From the NCBI RefSeq assembly GCF_000955955.1, contig NZ_JYJG01000064.1, forward strand, positions 21,570 to 85,569: a stretch of 64,000 bases of DNA, written 5' to 3'. The notes under the pieces were generated by a model that saw only the letters and a list, made by a program, of their open reading frames with translations, did not search any database and was not told the origin of the DNA. Position 1 is the first letter of the stretch. Each line of letters starts with the position of its first letter. This document shows, piece by piece, positions 53,285 through 63,286 of this stretch. This stretch comes from Lentzea aerocolonigenes (GTDB lineage: Bacteria > Actinomycetota > Actinomycetes > Mycobacteriales > Pseudonocardiaceae). The position numbers and the translations under genes were made by a program.

Positions 53285-54250
53285 CTACCGCTTGGGCTGC
53301 CTGCGCAGGCCCAGCTGACGCCACGAGCGGCGACGCCCACCAACGGGCACCGCGCCTTCCGCAGCAGCAGCGGTAGAAGCGTCACGCCGAGGCCGACGCA
53401 CCGCGCGCATGGCCGCACCGGCAACGCGTCCGTGCAAAGGCTGGCGCAGGCCGAGACGACGAGCCGCCACGCCGTGCGCACGCTTGATGGCGCGGCGCTC
53501 AACACCCGTCACAGTCCAAGCCTCGGGGTGCTTCGACAGCCACATGTACCGCCGCACCGAGTAAGGCAGGTGCGCGAGGTACACGACCATCGCGACGATC
53601 AGCGCCACCAAGGGGAACGTGATGATCGCGGCGGCCAAAAGCCCGATCAGCACGAGCAAAGGCGCCACCGCGCGCGGCGGGACCTTCACGGTCTTCACGG
53701 ACAGCGTTGGGATGCGGGAGACCAGCAGCAGCGCGACCACGACCGTCCAGATGCCGACCACGATCGGGTCGTTCCACCAGCCGTCGGTGCGGACCTGCTC
53801 CTCGATGATCAGAGGCAGTAGCAGCAACAGACCGCCTGCCGGAGCCGGGACGCCCACGAAGAACTCCTTCGCGAACGGCGGCTGTTCCTTCTCCAGCAAC
53901 GTGTTGAAGCGGGCCAGGCGGACCACCATGCAGACGGCGAAGATCAGGGCGATGACCCAGCCGGCGCGGTTGCCCTCGAACTTCCACAGGTAGATGGCGA
54001 GGGCAGGTGCCACGCCGAACGAGATGGCGTCGGCCAGCGAGTCCAGCTCCGCGCCCATCTTCGACGTGGCGTCCAGCAGGCGGGCGATGCGGCCGTCGAG
54101 ACCGTCGAACACGGCCGCTGCCGCGATCGAGGCGATGGCCGCGCCCCACATGCCGATGTTCGCGAAGTGCACTGCGGACAGGCCGGAGCACATCGCGAGG
54201 ACCGTGATGGCGTTCGGCAGGAGGCGAACGCCGGGCCCGCTGGGAGCCAT
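53285..54250 (-). CDS. pssA: CDP-diacylglycerol-serine O-phosphatidyltransferase
   Basis: A 321-residue membrane enzyme making phosphatidylserine. The CDP-alcohol phosphatidyltransferase motif DGLDGRIARLLDATSKMG followed by AELDSLAD (about 49-74) is complete. Helices fill about 10-235. A basic C-terminal tail of about 80 residues (RRPRRD, GGRRRSWRQLGLRRQPKR) extends beyond the core. It overlaps psd by one base (TGATG), so the two steps to phosphatidylethanolamine are coupled. Confidence 0.95.
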   Translation of the reverse strand: MAPSGPGVRLLPNAITVLAMCSGLSAVHFANIGMWGAAIASIAAAAVFDGLDGRIARLLDATSKMGAELDSLADAISFGVAPALAIYLWKFEGNRAGWVIALIFAVCMVVRLARFNTLLEKEQPPFAKEFFVGVPAPAGGLLLLLPLIIEEQVRTDGWWNDPIVVGIWTVVVALLLVSRIPTLSVKTVKVPPRAVAPLLVLIGLLAAAIITFPLVALIVAMVVYLAHLPYSVRRYMWLSKHPEAWTVTGVERRAIKRAHGVAARRLGLRQPLHGRVAGAAMRAVRRPRRDASTAAAAEGAVPVGGRRRSWRQLGLRRQPKR

Positions 54251-54945
54251 CAGGCCTCCGGGAGCTCAGCGAGGACGGTCTCCCCGCCGATGGTGCGCTG
54301 GCCGGCCTCGACCAGGACGCGGCTGCCGCGCGGCACGTAGGTGTCGACGCGCGAACCGAAGCGGATCAGGCCGTAGGTCTGGCCGGCGGTGACCTTCTCG
54401 CCCTCGGCGACCTCGCACACGATGCGGCGCGCGACCAGGCCGGCGATCTGCACGAACACCAGGTCGTGGCCGTCGACGGTGCGCATCCACACGGTGTTGC
54501 GCTCGTTCTCCTCCGACGCCTTGTCCAGGTCGGCCGAGAGGAACTTGCCGGGGTGGTAGGAGACCTGGACGATCTCGCCCTCGGCGGGGATGCGCTGCAC
54601 GTGCACGTCGAACACCGAGAGGAACACGCTCACGCGCGTCATCGGCTCGGTGCCGAGGCCGAGCTCGGCGGGCGGGACGGCGTCGACCACGTGCGAGACG
54701 GTGCCGTCGGCCGGGGCCACGGCGATGTTCGGGCGGGTCGGCGTCACGCGCTTCGGCTCGCGGAAGAACCACGCGACCCACGCCGTGACCAGGCCGAGGA
54801 CGACGCCGAGTCGCTTGAAGCGCAGCCGGACGAGGAGTGTCGCGATCGCCGCACCGGCGACGAACGGGCGGCCCGCCGGGTGCATCGGCGGCACCATGCC
54901 GCGGGCGAGTTCGAGGAAGTGGGAGACGGGCTTCTCGCTGCTCAT
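54250..54945 (-). CDS. psd: Phosphatidylserine decarboxylase (short type)
   Basis: A 231-residue proenzyme that converts phosphatidylserine to phosphatidylethanolamine. A membrane segment (about 28-62) precedes the catalytic core with FFREPKR, APADGTV, FLSVFDVHVQRIPAEG, HPGKFLSA, NERN and GEKVTAGQTYGLIRFGSR. Cleavage between Gly and Ser in FGSR would create the pyruvoyl cofactor. It heads the psd-pssA operon, as in M. tuberculosis Rv0437c-Rv0436c. Confidence 0.95.
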   Translation of the reverse strand: MSSEKPVSHFLELARGMVPPMHPAGRPFVAGAAIATLLVRLRFKRLGVVLGLVTAWVAWFFREPKRVTPTRPNIAVAPADGTVSHVVDAVPPAELGLGTEPMTRVSVFLSVFDVHVQRIPAEGEIVQVSYHPGKFLSADLDKASEENERNTVWMRTVDGHDLVFVQIAGLVARRIVCEVAEGEKVTAGQTYGLIRFGSRVDTYVPRGSRVLVEAGQRTIGGETVLAELPEA

Positions 54946-55041
54946 CGTGTCTAAGGGTCCGTAGCTTCCGTGAGTTGTCGGGCGGCATCACGCTACGCCA
55001 ACGCCCCAAAGCGGCCAGCACGAGAGCCGGAAACGCAAGTG

Positions 55042-55087
55042 GCCGGTCCGCCCGTGCATCCCCCGACGAATGCACGGGCCGACCGGC
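55042..55087. terminator. Hairpin terminator between M48 protease gene and psd
   Basis: GCCGGTC (55042-55048) pairs with GACCGGC (55081-55087) and CCCGTGCAT (55051-55059) with ATGCACGGG (55070-55078), with 2-nt internal mismatches and a 10-base loop. It lies 62 bp after the stop of the leftward M48 gene and before psd, separating the two transcription units. Confidence 0.85.
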
Positions 55088-55148
55088 ACCTGCGGGCAGT
55101 GTAATCCCCGTCACATGGGGTGAACAACGTCGGTCGGTGAGCGTTCCG

Positions 55149-56558
55149 TCACAGTCCGTCGACACCGATGGCCTGCAAGCGAACTCGCACTTCAGGGACC
55201 TGGTTAGCGTCACGGACGGCGGGTGCGACCAGATCGTCCGGATAGACCGCAGCTCCGTCGGGCAGCCGGAGCACGAACAGTCCGCCCCAGTTGAGTTCCA
55301 GCACGGCGCGGTTAGCGGTGACGAGCTGGTCGGCGACCGCGCACCCCAGTAGTTCCGTCACGGTGTCGACGGCCGCCTCGCGCACCTGCTCGTCCGTCAG
55401 CGACGCGTCGACGGGCCTGCCGGTGAGCTTCAGCAGTTCGCCGCGCTCCAACGCCGCCAGCACGTCGGACAACGACGAGCCGACCTTGCTCACCCGGCCC
55501 GCGTGCCGCAAAGCCTCGGCGTACCGGCGCACCTGGGCCGGGCCGCTCAACGGGACGAGCTCCTCCCACGTCGCCGAAGGCCCTGAAACGTCGAGCAGAC
55601 GGGATGCCGCCTCCGCGGAGACACCCGTGAGCAACGTCCAGCCCGGCCGTTCGTCGATCGGGACGTCCGAGCTGGTCAGCAAGGCCATCGCGGCCACCCG
55701 GTCGCGGATCGGCGGGTGGCTGTCGAACACCGAGGTCGGTTCGAGCTCTGCCAGCACGCTCTCCAGCCGGCGCAACTCGTGCACGCGCCGCGGGTGGTTC
55801 AGGTAGCAGCGGAAGCCCTCGAGCAACGGCGGCGTGCGCCCCGCCATGACCGCCAGCGACACGTAGGACGTGAGGTAGTCGGCCCACGCCTCACCCACCG
55901 GTCCGATGCGCAGCAACGCACGCTGAGCCGCATCCCGGCCCGCCGCGGCCACGGCCACCTCGTCGGCGAACCGCTCGTGGTCCCGGCTCTCCGACGCGGC
56001 GACCAACGCGTAGAGGTGCGCCCACGCGCTGAGGAGCCCGAACACGCGGTCCTGGCTCACGGACAGCTGCAGCGCGATCTTCGCCCGATAGGTCATCGAC
56101 GAGAGCTGGGTGTGACCGCCGCCGTAGTGCCCGAGCTCGTGGGCCAGCACCGACCGCAGCTCGCCGACGCTCAGCCCCGCCACCAGCGGCAGTCCCAGCT
56201 CCAGGTACCGCACGCCGCGGCGTTCCCAGACACTCGCGTTCGCACCGTCCACGAGCCGGACGTCGTCGGGCGCGCGAGTGCCGGCGATCCCCGCCAGCTC
56301 GTCGACGTGCCGCCACAGGTCCGGATGCGTGTCGCGGGCCAGCGGGAACCCGCTCGGCTCCGGTCGCGCGAAGATCGCCCGCACGGTCGCCCACAGCGCG
56401 GGACCGCCCAGAGCGACCGCGAGGACGAGCATCCAGGCGCCGCCCTCGACGTCGCCGATGGTGAACCGCCAGATCGCGATCGCGGTCAGGCCACCCGCGA
56501 GCGCCACCGCGAGCACGAAGAACCCGGCGAGCATCACCAGCGCGAGTGCGGCCCTCAT
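55149..56558 (-). CDS. M48-family membrane metalloprotease
   Basis: A 469-residue zinc protease. Two membrane helices (about 5-32 and 40-62) precede the catalytic domain with HELGH (about 141-145), ERFADEVAV (third ligand Glu region), and SHPPIRDRVAAM, as in HtpX/Ste24-like M48 enzymes. The C-terminal 150 residues form an extra soluble domain. It likely degrades membrane or envelope proteins. It lies 10 bp after moeA on the same strand, so the two may be co-transcribed, though they are functionally unrelated. Confidence 0.9.
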   Translation of the reverse strand: MRAALALVMLAGFFVLAVALAGGLTAIAIWRFTIGDVEGGAWMLVLAVALGGPALWATVRAIFARPEPSGFPLARDTHPDLWRHVDELAGIAGTRAPDDVRLVDGANASVWERRGVRYLELGLPLVAGLSVGELRSVLAHELGHYGGGHTQLSSMTYRAKIALQLSVSQDRVFGLLSAWAHLYALVAASESRDHERFADEVAVAAAGRDAAQRALLRIGPVGEAWADYLTSYVSLAVMAGRTPPLLEGFRCYLNHPRRVHELRRLESVLAELEPTSVFDSHPPIRDRVAAMALLTSSDVPIDERPGWTLLTGVSAEAASRLLDVSGPSATWEELVPLSGPAQVRRYAEALRHAGRVSKVGSSLSDVLAALERGELLKLTGRPVDASLTDEQVREAAVDTVTELLGCAVADQLVTANRAVLELNWGGLFVLRLPDGAAVYPDDLVAPAVRDANQVPEVRVRLQAIGVDGL

Positions 56559-56568
56559 CCCAGCCCTT

Positions 56569-57762
56569 CTACTGCAGGTATCTGACGGTGACCTCGGCTC
56601 CGGCAGCCAGCTCCGTCACGTCTTCCGGCACCTCGATCAGGCAGTTCGACAACGCGAGCGCCGACAGCAGGTGCGACCCCGGACCCCCGACCGGCGTCAC
56701 GACCTGACCGGACGACGGGTCGTACAGACCGCGCCGGAACTGCGTCTTCCCCTGTGGAGACGTCAGCGGCGAGGACACGGTTGCCCGCGCGGTGGGGCGT
56801 TCGACCTGCGCGTGCCCCATCGAGGCGAGCAGCGCCGGACGGACGAACACCTCGAACGACACCTGCGCGCTCACCGGGTTACCCGGCAGCGTCAGCACCG
56901 GCAGACCCTCGTACGTGCCCGCGCCCTGCGGCCCGCCCGGTTGCATCGCGACCTTGGTGAACCGCACGTCGTGGCTCGCCAACGCGTCCTTGACCACCTC
57001 GTACGCGCCCGCACTGACCCCGCCGGACGTCACGATCACGTCCACCGAGCCCAGGTACGGCGCCAGCGCGCGGTGGAACGCGTCCACGTCGTCCGGCACG
57101 AACCGCAGCCGCACGGCGATGCCCCCCGCGTCCCGCACGGAGGTCGCGAGCATCATCCCGTTCGACTCGTAGATCTGGCCCGGCTGCAGCGGCTGGCCGG
57201 GTTCGACCAGCTCGGAACCCGTCGAGAGGACCAGCACGCGCGGACGGCGGCGCACCGGGAGCTCCGGCAGGCCGAGCGCGGACGCCAGACCGAGCTGAGC
57301 CGGGCGCAGCACGGTGCCCGCGAGCAGCACGGGATCGCCCTTCTGGACGTCGTCGCCCGCGGTCCGGATGTTCGTGCCCTCCGAAACGGACCCGTTGATC
57401 GTCACGGTCTCGGTGCCGCCGTCGGTCAGCTCGACCTGGATCACCGCGTCCGCGCCGGGCGGTACCGGGGCGCCGGTCATGATCCGGTGAACGGTTCCCG
57501 GTTCGAGTGCGTTGATCTCGGTGCGGCCCGCGGGGATGTCGTCCGCCACGGGAAGGCTGACCGGCGTCTGCGCAAGGTCAGCAGCTCGGACGGCGTACCC
57601 GTCCATCGCGGAGTTGTCGAACGGAGGCAGTGAGACAGGAGCGATGACGTCGGCTGCGAGCACCAGCCCGAGGCACTCGTCGAGCGGGAGCTGCAGCACG
57701 GGCATCAGCCCGACGAGCTCCGCGACGCGCTGGCGGTGTTCGGCGACAGTGGTGGGGGACAC
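56569..57762 (-). CDS. moeA: Molybdopterin molybdenumtransferase MoeA
   Basis: A 397-residue enzyme inserting molybdate into molybdopterin-AMP. GTG 57762 (VSPTTVAEHRQRVAEL) is the natural start; the upstream frame has no homology. Motifs are SLPPFDNSAMDGYAVRAAD, RIMTGAPVPPGADAVIQVE, GTNIRTAGDDVQKGDPVL, VLSTGSELVEPGQ, YESNGMML, VTSGGVSAGAYE and LPGNPVSAQVSFEVFVRP. It corresponds to moeA2 (Rv0438c) in the same order upstream of groEL2. It is divergent from the AIM24 gene. Confidence 0.95.
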   Translation of the reverse strand: MSPTTVAEHRQRVAELVGLMPVLQLPLDECLGLVLAADVIAPVSLPPFDNSAMDGYAVRAADLAQTPVSLPVADDIPAGRTEINALEPGTVHRIMTGAPVPPGADAVIQVELTDGGTETVTINGSVSEGTNIRTAGDDVQKGDPVLLAGTVLRPAQLGLASALGLPELPVRRRPRVLVLSTGSELVEPGQPLQPGQIYESNGMMLATSVRDAGGIAVRLRFVPDDVDAFHRALAPYLGSVDVIVTSGGVSAGAYEVVKDALASHDVRFTKVAMQPGGPQGAGTYEGLPVLTLPGNPVSAQVSFEVFVRPALLASMGHAQVERPTARATVSSPLTSPQGKTQFRRGLYDPSSGQVVTPVGGPGSHLLSALALSNCLIEVPEDVTELAAGAEVTVRYLQ

Positions 57763-57845
57763 GACTGCATACTGCCAACGTCGTGGTGCCAAGACACGCA
57801 GCCGTGACGATCGCCTGGACCAGTTCTTCCCCGGAGGTGTTGTTA

Positions 57846-58487
57846 GTGCAGGTCCGGACCCGGCACACACCGACGTTCGGCGTGGCGAGACTCGTGCTCG
57901 CCCCGGACGAGATGGTGTTGGTCGACCCGTTGGCCCTGATGGCGACGAGCTTCGGGCTCTCGGTCGAGGTCAAGGGCACCGGCACCAAGGCGGTCGCGCT
58001 GTGCACGGCGGGCGCGGAGGGCGGCTGGGTCGACGCGGCGCCGACGCTGCCCAGCGACCTGCACCTCGTCGAGCTCGACGGCACGCACGGCTGGTGCGTC
58101 GCGCGGCTCGGCTGGGTCGCGTCGAGCAGCACGGTGGCGATGAACCCGGAGGCTCCGCCGTTGCAGGCGCTCTTCGGTGGCCTCGAAGGGTTTCTGAACT
58201 ACGCGCACGGACAGGGCAGCGTCGTCCTCGCCTGTTATGGCGCGCTCGACCTCGTGACGCTGGAGGCCGGCGAGGCCGTGACCATCGCGAGCGACCACGT
58301 GATGGCGTTCGCCGACACGGTGCAATGCCGGCTCCGGCCGTCGGTACCCGATGCCGCGCAATCCGTTCAGACGGGCGAGGGCCTGGTGTTCGACTTCGCC
58401 GGCCCAGGCGCCGTGCTGACCCAGACGCGCGGGCCTCGCCGGCTCACCACCTGGTTGCGCGCCAACGGAGTCAGCTCTCGTTCATGA
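57846..58487 (+). CDS. AIM24 family protein
   Basis: A 213-residue beta-rich protein of the AIM24/TIGR00266-like family. GTG 57846 is set by GGAGG 8 bp upstream; the frame is open to 57783, but those codons show no family character. It shows the repeated strand pattern [46 protein letters not shown] split over about 136-172, and a final [19 protein letters not shown]. The biochemical role is unknown; the fold resembles a trimeric beta-prism. No terminator is evident before cspA. Confidence 0.82.
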   Translation: MQVRTRHTPTFGVARLVLAPDEMVLVDPLALMATSFGLSVEVKGTGTKAVALCTAGAEGGWVDAAPTLPSDLHLVELDGTHGWCVARLGWVASSSTVAMNPEAPPLQALFGGLEGFLNYAHGQGSVVLACYGALDLVTLEAGEAVTIASDHVMAFADTVQCRLRPSVPDAAQSVQTGEGLVFDFAGPGAVLTQTRGPRRLTTWLRANGVSSRS

Positions 58488-58563
58488 CTCCGTAAGGAGG
58501 TATCCGGCCGACTTTTCTTCTTTTAGCGTTGCGTTCTGCTTGCGTGATCTGAAGGAGGACGCC

Positions 58564-58770
58564 TTGGCTCTCGGTACCGTCAAGTGGTTCAACTCCGAAA
58601 AGGGATACGGCTTCATCGCAACCGACGGCGGGCCCGACGTGTTCGTGCACTACTCGGCGATCCAGATGGAAGGCTTCCGGACCCTCTCCGAGGGCGACCG
58701 GGTGGAGTTCGAGGTGCAGGCCGGACGGGACGGGCGCAGCCAGGCGTCGGACGTGCGCCGCGCCGGTTAG
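58564..58770 (+). CDS. Cold-shock protein
   Basis: A 68-residue CspA-type OB-fold protein. The RNA-binding motifs RNP1 KGYGFIA and RNP2 VFVHYSA are present after GTVKWFN. TTG 58564 is preferred because AAGGAGG lies 7 bp upstream and the protein then starts (M)ALGTVKWF, as usual; an upstream ATG-like extension from 58540 would read through the ribosome-binding site. It acts as a nucleic-acid chaperone. The leader has a second AAGGAGG at 58494-58500 of unknown use. Confidence 0.93.
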   Translation: MALGTVKWFNSEKGYGFIATDGGPDVFVHYSAIQMEGFRTLSEGDRVEFEVQAGRDGRSQASDVRRAG

Positions 58771-58883
58771 TGATCGACCTGATCATCTGGGTCTCGAGCT
58801 GTGGCTCAACATCCGGCTGCAGACGGTGTGAAGACGGATAGCTGGATGTAACTCGATGTGCTCCCTCCGCTACCTTGTGTGTC

Positions 58884-60128
58884 GTGCGAACGGCCTACAA
58901 GTGCCGGGCCTATCCGACACCCGAACAGATCGCGGCGCTGAACCGCACGTTCGGGTGTGTGCGCGTGGCGTGGAACAAAACGTTGGGTGAGAGGCACCGC
59001 CGCTACCGCGATCAGGGTGTGCCCACGTCCTACAAGGAGACTGATGCCGCGCTGACCAGATGGAAGCGCACCGAGGAGCTCGCGTTCCTGTCGGAAGTGT
59101 CGTGCGTGCCGTTGCAGCAGGCACTGCGCCATCAGCACGCGGCGTTCCAGAACTTCTTCGCCGGGCGAACTCGCCATCCCAGGTTCAAGTCCCGTGCCGG
59201 TCGGCAGAGTGCTCACTACACGCGGTCGGCGTTCCGGATGCGTGACGGTGTGCTCACAGTGGCGAAGATGAGCGCTGCACTGCGGTTCGTGTGGTCGTTC
59301 GGCGAGGTGAACGTAGCCGCGCTCAACCCGACGATGGTAGTTGTGTCTCGCGAGCAGGACGGTCGTTGGTTTGTGACGTTTGCTGTTGATGCTGATCAGG
59401 ATGTTCGTGCTGAATCCACTGGGCATGCGATTGGAGTGGATCTCGGTCTGAAGGACTTCCTGGTCACCAGTGACGGCGAGCGGCTCGCCAACCCGCAGCG
59501 CGTCGCCCGCAGAGCTCGAAACCTTGCGCGTTACCAGCGCAGACTGGCCCGTTGCCTGCGTGGCGGCAGCAATCGCCGCAAGGCGAAGGCGAAGGTCGCG
59601 CGCGCCCATCGAAAGGTCCGCAACTCGCGCCAGGACTTTCTGCACCGCGCCACCACGAGGTTGGTGCGGTCAGCGGATGTGATCGCGATCGAGGACCTCA
59701 ACGTCGCGGGCATGGTCCGCAACCGTCATCTCTCCCGTGTTATCTCCGACACAGGCTGGGGTGAGTTCAGGCGGCAGTTGGAGTACAAGTGCGAGCGTGC
59801 GGGCCGCACGCTGATCGTGATCGACCGCTGGTATCCCTCCAGCAAGACCTGCTCGACCTGCGGGCATCTGCTCGCCGAACTGAAGCTCTCCACCCGGCAC
59901 TGGACGTGTCCGGGCTGCCGCACCCGGCACGACCGGGACCTCAACGCGGCGAAGAACATCCTTGCGGCTGGTCGAGCCGTAGCCCGAGGCGACTCGGGCG
60001 ATGCCTGCGGAGCTGATGTCAGACGGCAAGGGCTTGCCCTTCCGCGATCGGCCGTGAAACAGGAATCGTCGTCCTCGAGGACGACCGAGAAGTCAAAGCT
60101 TTGGGCAACCCACGGCAGGTTGATCTGA
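58884..60128 (+). CDS. tnpB: TnpB RNA-guided nuclease of an IS200/IS605-type element
   Basis: A 414-residue TnpB (IS1341/OrfB type). N-terminal YKCRAYPTPEQIAALNRTFG; RuvC residues Asp in GVDLGLKDFLV, Glu in VIAIEDLNVAGM and Asp in TRHDRDLNAAKNI; zinc finger CSTCG with CPGC. All catalytic residues are intact. GTG 58884 is the family start. No TnpA transposase is next to it, so it is a solo element. The frame continues about 10 codons past the predicted right end (60096) into flanking DNA. It is inserted between cspA and the kinase gene in an otherwise conserved chromosomal block. Confidence 0.93.
   Translation: MRTAYKCRAYPTPEQIAALNRTFGCVRVAWNKTLGERHRRYRDQGVPTSYKETDAALTRWKRTEELAFLSEVSCVPLQQALRHQHAAFQNFFAGRTRHPRFKSRAGRQSAHYTRSAFRMRDGVLTVAKMSAALRFVWSFGEVNVAALNPTMVVVSREQDGRWFVTFAVDADQDVRAESTGHAIGVDLGLKDFLVTSDGERLANPQRVARRARNLARYQRRLARCLRGGSNRRKAKAKVARAHRKVRNSRQDFLHRATTRLVRSADVIAIEDLNVAGMVRNRHLSRVISDTGWGEFRRQLEYKCERAGRTLIVIDRWYPSSKTCSTCGHLLAELKLSTRHWTCPGCRTRHDRDLNAAKNILAAGRAVARGDSGDACGADVRRQGLALPRSAVKQESSSSRTTEKSKLWATHGRLI
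59990..60096 (+). ncRNA. Predicted omega RNA (guide scaffold) and right end of the TnpB element
   Basis: IS605-type right ends carry a hairpin after GGAATC and finish at a sequence like GTCAA. Here AGGAATC is followed by the perfect 18-bp palindrome GTCGTCCTCGAGGACGAC (60068-60085) and then CGAGAAGTCAA ending at about 60096. In known TnpB systems the omega RNA covers the tnpB 3' end and this hairpin, and its guide is the next 16 or so flanking bases. The left boundary given is approximate. Confidence 0.6.
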
Positions 60129-60149
60129 ACGCGCGTTAGGCTGCCTCGC

Positions 60150-61373
60150 GTGTCTGAGGACCTGAGCGGACGGCGGATCGCGCACTACCGGATCGACGGT
60201 GTGCTCGGCCGCGGTGGCATGAGCGTGACCTACAAGGCCACCGACGTGAGACTTGGCCGGAAGGTCGCGCTCAAGGTCATCGGTGAGCACCTCGCGCCCG
60301 ACGCGGAGTTCCGCGAGCGGTTCGTCGACGAGGCGCGCAACACCTCCGCCATCGACCACGCGAACATCGTGCCGCTGTACGACTTCGACGAGGTCGACGG
60401 CCTGCTGTACATCGCGATGCGGCTGGTGGACGGCCAGGACCTCTCCGGTCACGTCAAGGAGGGGCCGCTCACCCCAGAGCGCACGCTGAGGCTGCTCGCC
60501 CAGGTCGCCGAGGCGCTCGACATGCTGCACGGCAAGGGCCTCGTGCACCTCGACGTGAAGCCGGCCAACGTGCTGGTGACCACCAAGGAAGGCGTGCGCG
60601 AGCACGTCTACGTCGCCGACTTCGGCCTGACCCGCCGCGGCGCCACCGGGCACCGCACACGAACGGGTGATTTCCTCGGCTCGCCGACGTACGCGGCGCC
60701 GGAACACCTGCGCGGTGAGCCCGTCGACGGCCGCACCGACCAGTACGCGCTCGCGTGCATGCTCTTCGCCTGCCTCTCCGGCCGTCCGCCGTTCCAGGGC
60801 GGTGTGCAGGAGGTCATCGCCGGCCACCTCGGCCAGGCCGTGCCCGCGCTGTCCCAGCTCATGGGCCTGCCGCCGGCCATCGACGAGGTGATCCGCAAGG
60901 GCACCTCGAAGGACCCGTCGCAGCGGTTCGCGAGCTGTGCCGAGCTGATCGCCGCCGCGCGCGTCGCTCTCGCCGGGGTCGTGCAGGCCTCGGGTCCCGC
61001 TCACGTCGGACCGCAGTCCGGCTCGATTCCGGTGCAGTCGCCGGTGTCCGGGCCGAACCCGGTGCAGCAGGGCCCGTACCAGGGCGGCTACCAGCAGCCG
61101 CTCTCGGACCCGGTCCGGTTGCGCCCGCCGAACCAGGTGGGTGCGAGTGCGTTCACGTCCTCCTCGAAGAAGGAGCGCCCGGCGTGGTTCGCGCCGCTCA
61201 TCGCGGCTGCCGCGGCGATCATTGTGATCATCATCGTGGTGATCATCCTGTCGCCCGGTGACGAGCCCGCGCGCCAGCCCAAGACGAACTCCTCGCCGAC
61301 GCTGAACATCGAGGACGGGTCGACCTCCAAGAAGCCGCTGCCGACGTCTGTGCCGGTGCGCACGTCACGCTGA
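60150..61373 (+). CDS. Membrane-anchored Ser/Thr protein kinase
   Basis: A 407-residue Hanks-type kinase. Glycine loop GRGGMSVTYKA (about 20-30), Lys in VALKVI, catalytic loop HLDVKPANVL (Leu replaces the usual Arg, so a non-RD kinase), ADFGLT, activation segment TGDFLGSPTYAAPEHL and the GRTDQYALACMLFACLSG region. A Pro/Gln-rich linker (about 280-345) leads to one membrane helix (about 350-374) and a short extracellular tail without PASTA repeats. GTG start at 60150. It is the nearest gene upstream of groEL2; its substrate is unknown. Confidence 0.94.
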   Translation: MSEDLSGRRIAHYRIDGVLGRGGMSVTYKATDVRLGRKVALKVIGEHLAPDAEFRERFVDEARNTSAIDHANIVPLYDFDEVDGLLYIAMRLVDGQDLSGHVKEGPLTPERTLRLLAQVAEALDMLHGKGLVHLDVKPANVLVTTKEGVREHVYVADFGLTRRGATGHRTRTGDFLGSPTYAAPEHLRGEPVDGRTDQYALACMLFACLSGRPPFQGGVQEVIAGHLGQAVPALSQLMGLPPAIDEVIRKGTSKDPSQRFASCAELIAAARVALAGVVQASGPAHVGPQSGSIPVQSPVSGPNPVQQGPYQGGYQQPLSDPVRLRPPNQVGASAFTSSSKKERPAWFAPLIAAAAAIIVIIIVVIILSPGDEPARQPKTNSSPTLNIEDGSTSKKPLPTSVPVRTSR

Positions 61374-61390
61374 CCGTCACCCCGGGTTCG

Positions 61391-61417
61391 CTTGCACTCG
61401 CCGTGCCCGAGTGCTAA
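61391..61417. promoter_or_regulatory. CIRCE operator 1 upstream of groEL2
   Basis: CTTGCACTC-N9-GAGTGCTAA fits the HrcA-binding CIRCE consensus TTAGCACTC-N9-GAGTGCTAA, with two changes in the left arm. It lies 8 bp before a second CIRCE. HrcA repression is relieved on heat shock. hrcA itself is not in the window. Confidence 0.85.
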
Positions 61418-61424
61418 ACACGAA

Positions 61425-61451
61425 CTAGCACTCGGCTGAGTCGAGTGCCAA
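61425..61451. promoter_or_regulatory. CIRCE operator 2 upstream of groEL2
   Basis: CTAGCACTC-N9-GAGTGCCAA matches CIRCE with one change in each arm. The two operators start 34 bp apart, about three helical turns, which would place HrcA dimers on the same face. The groEL2 start is 152 bp downstream, leaving a long leader in which I see no other signal. Confidence 0.9.
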
Positions 61452-61473
61452 AGCAGTGAGGCTGGGAAGGTGA

Positions 61474-63222
<1,749 letters not shown>

Positions 63223-63243
63223 GTCCCGCCGCTCGATCGCTCT

Positions 63244-63279
63244 GAACGGCCCGGTTCGCTTCGGCGAGCCGGGCCGTTC
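63244..63279. terminator. Hairpin terminator after groEL2
   Basis: A 16-bp stem (63244-63259 with 63264-63279, one G-T pair) capped by a TTCG tetraloop, 21 bp past the groEL2 stop and just before the convergent LysR gene's stop. It can serve both. Confidence 0.92.
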
Positions 63280-63286
63280 GGCGTTC

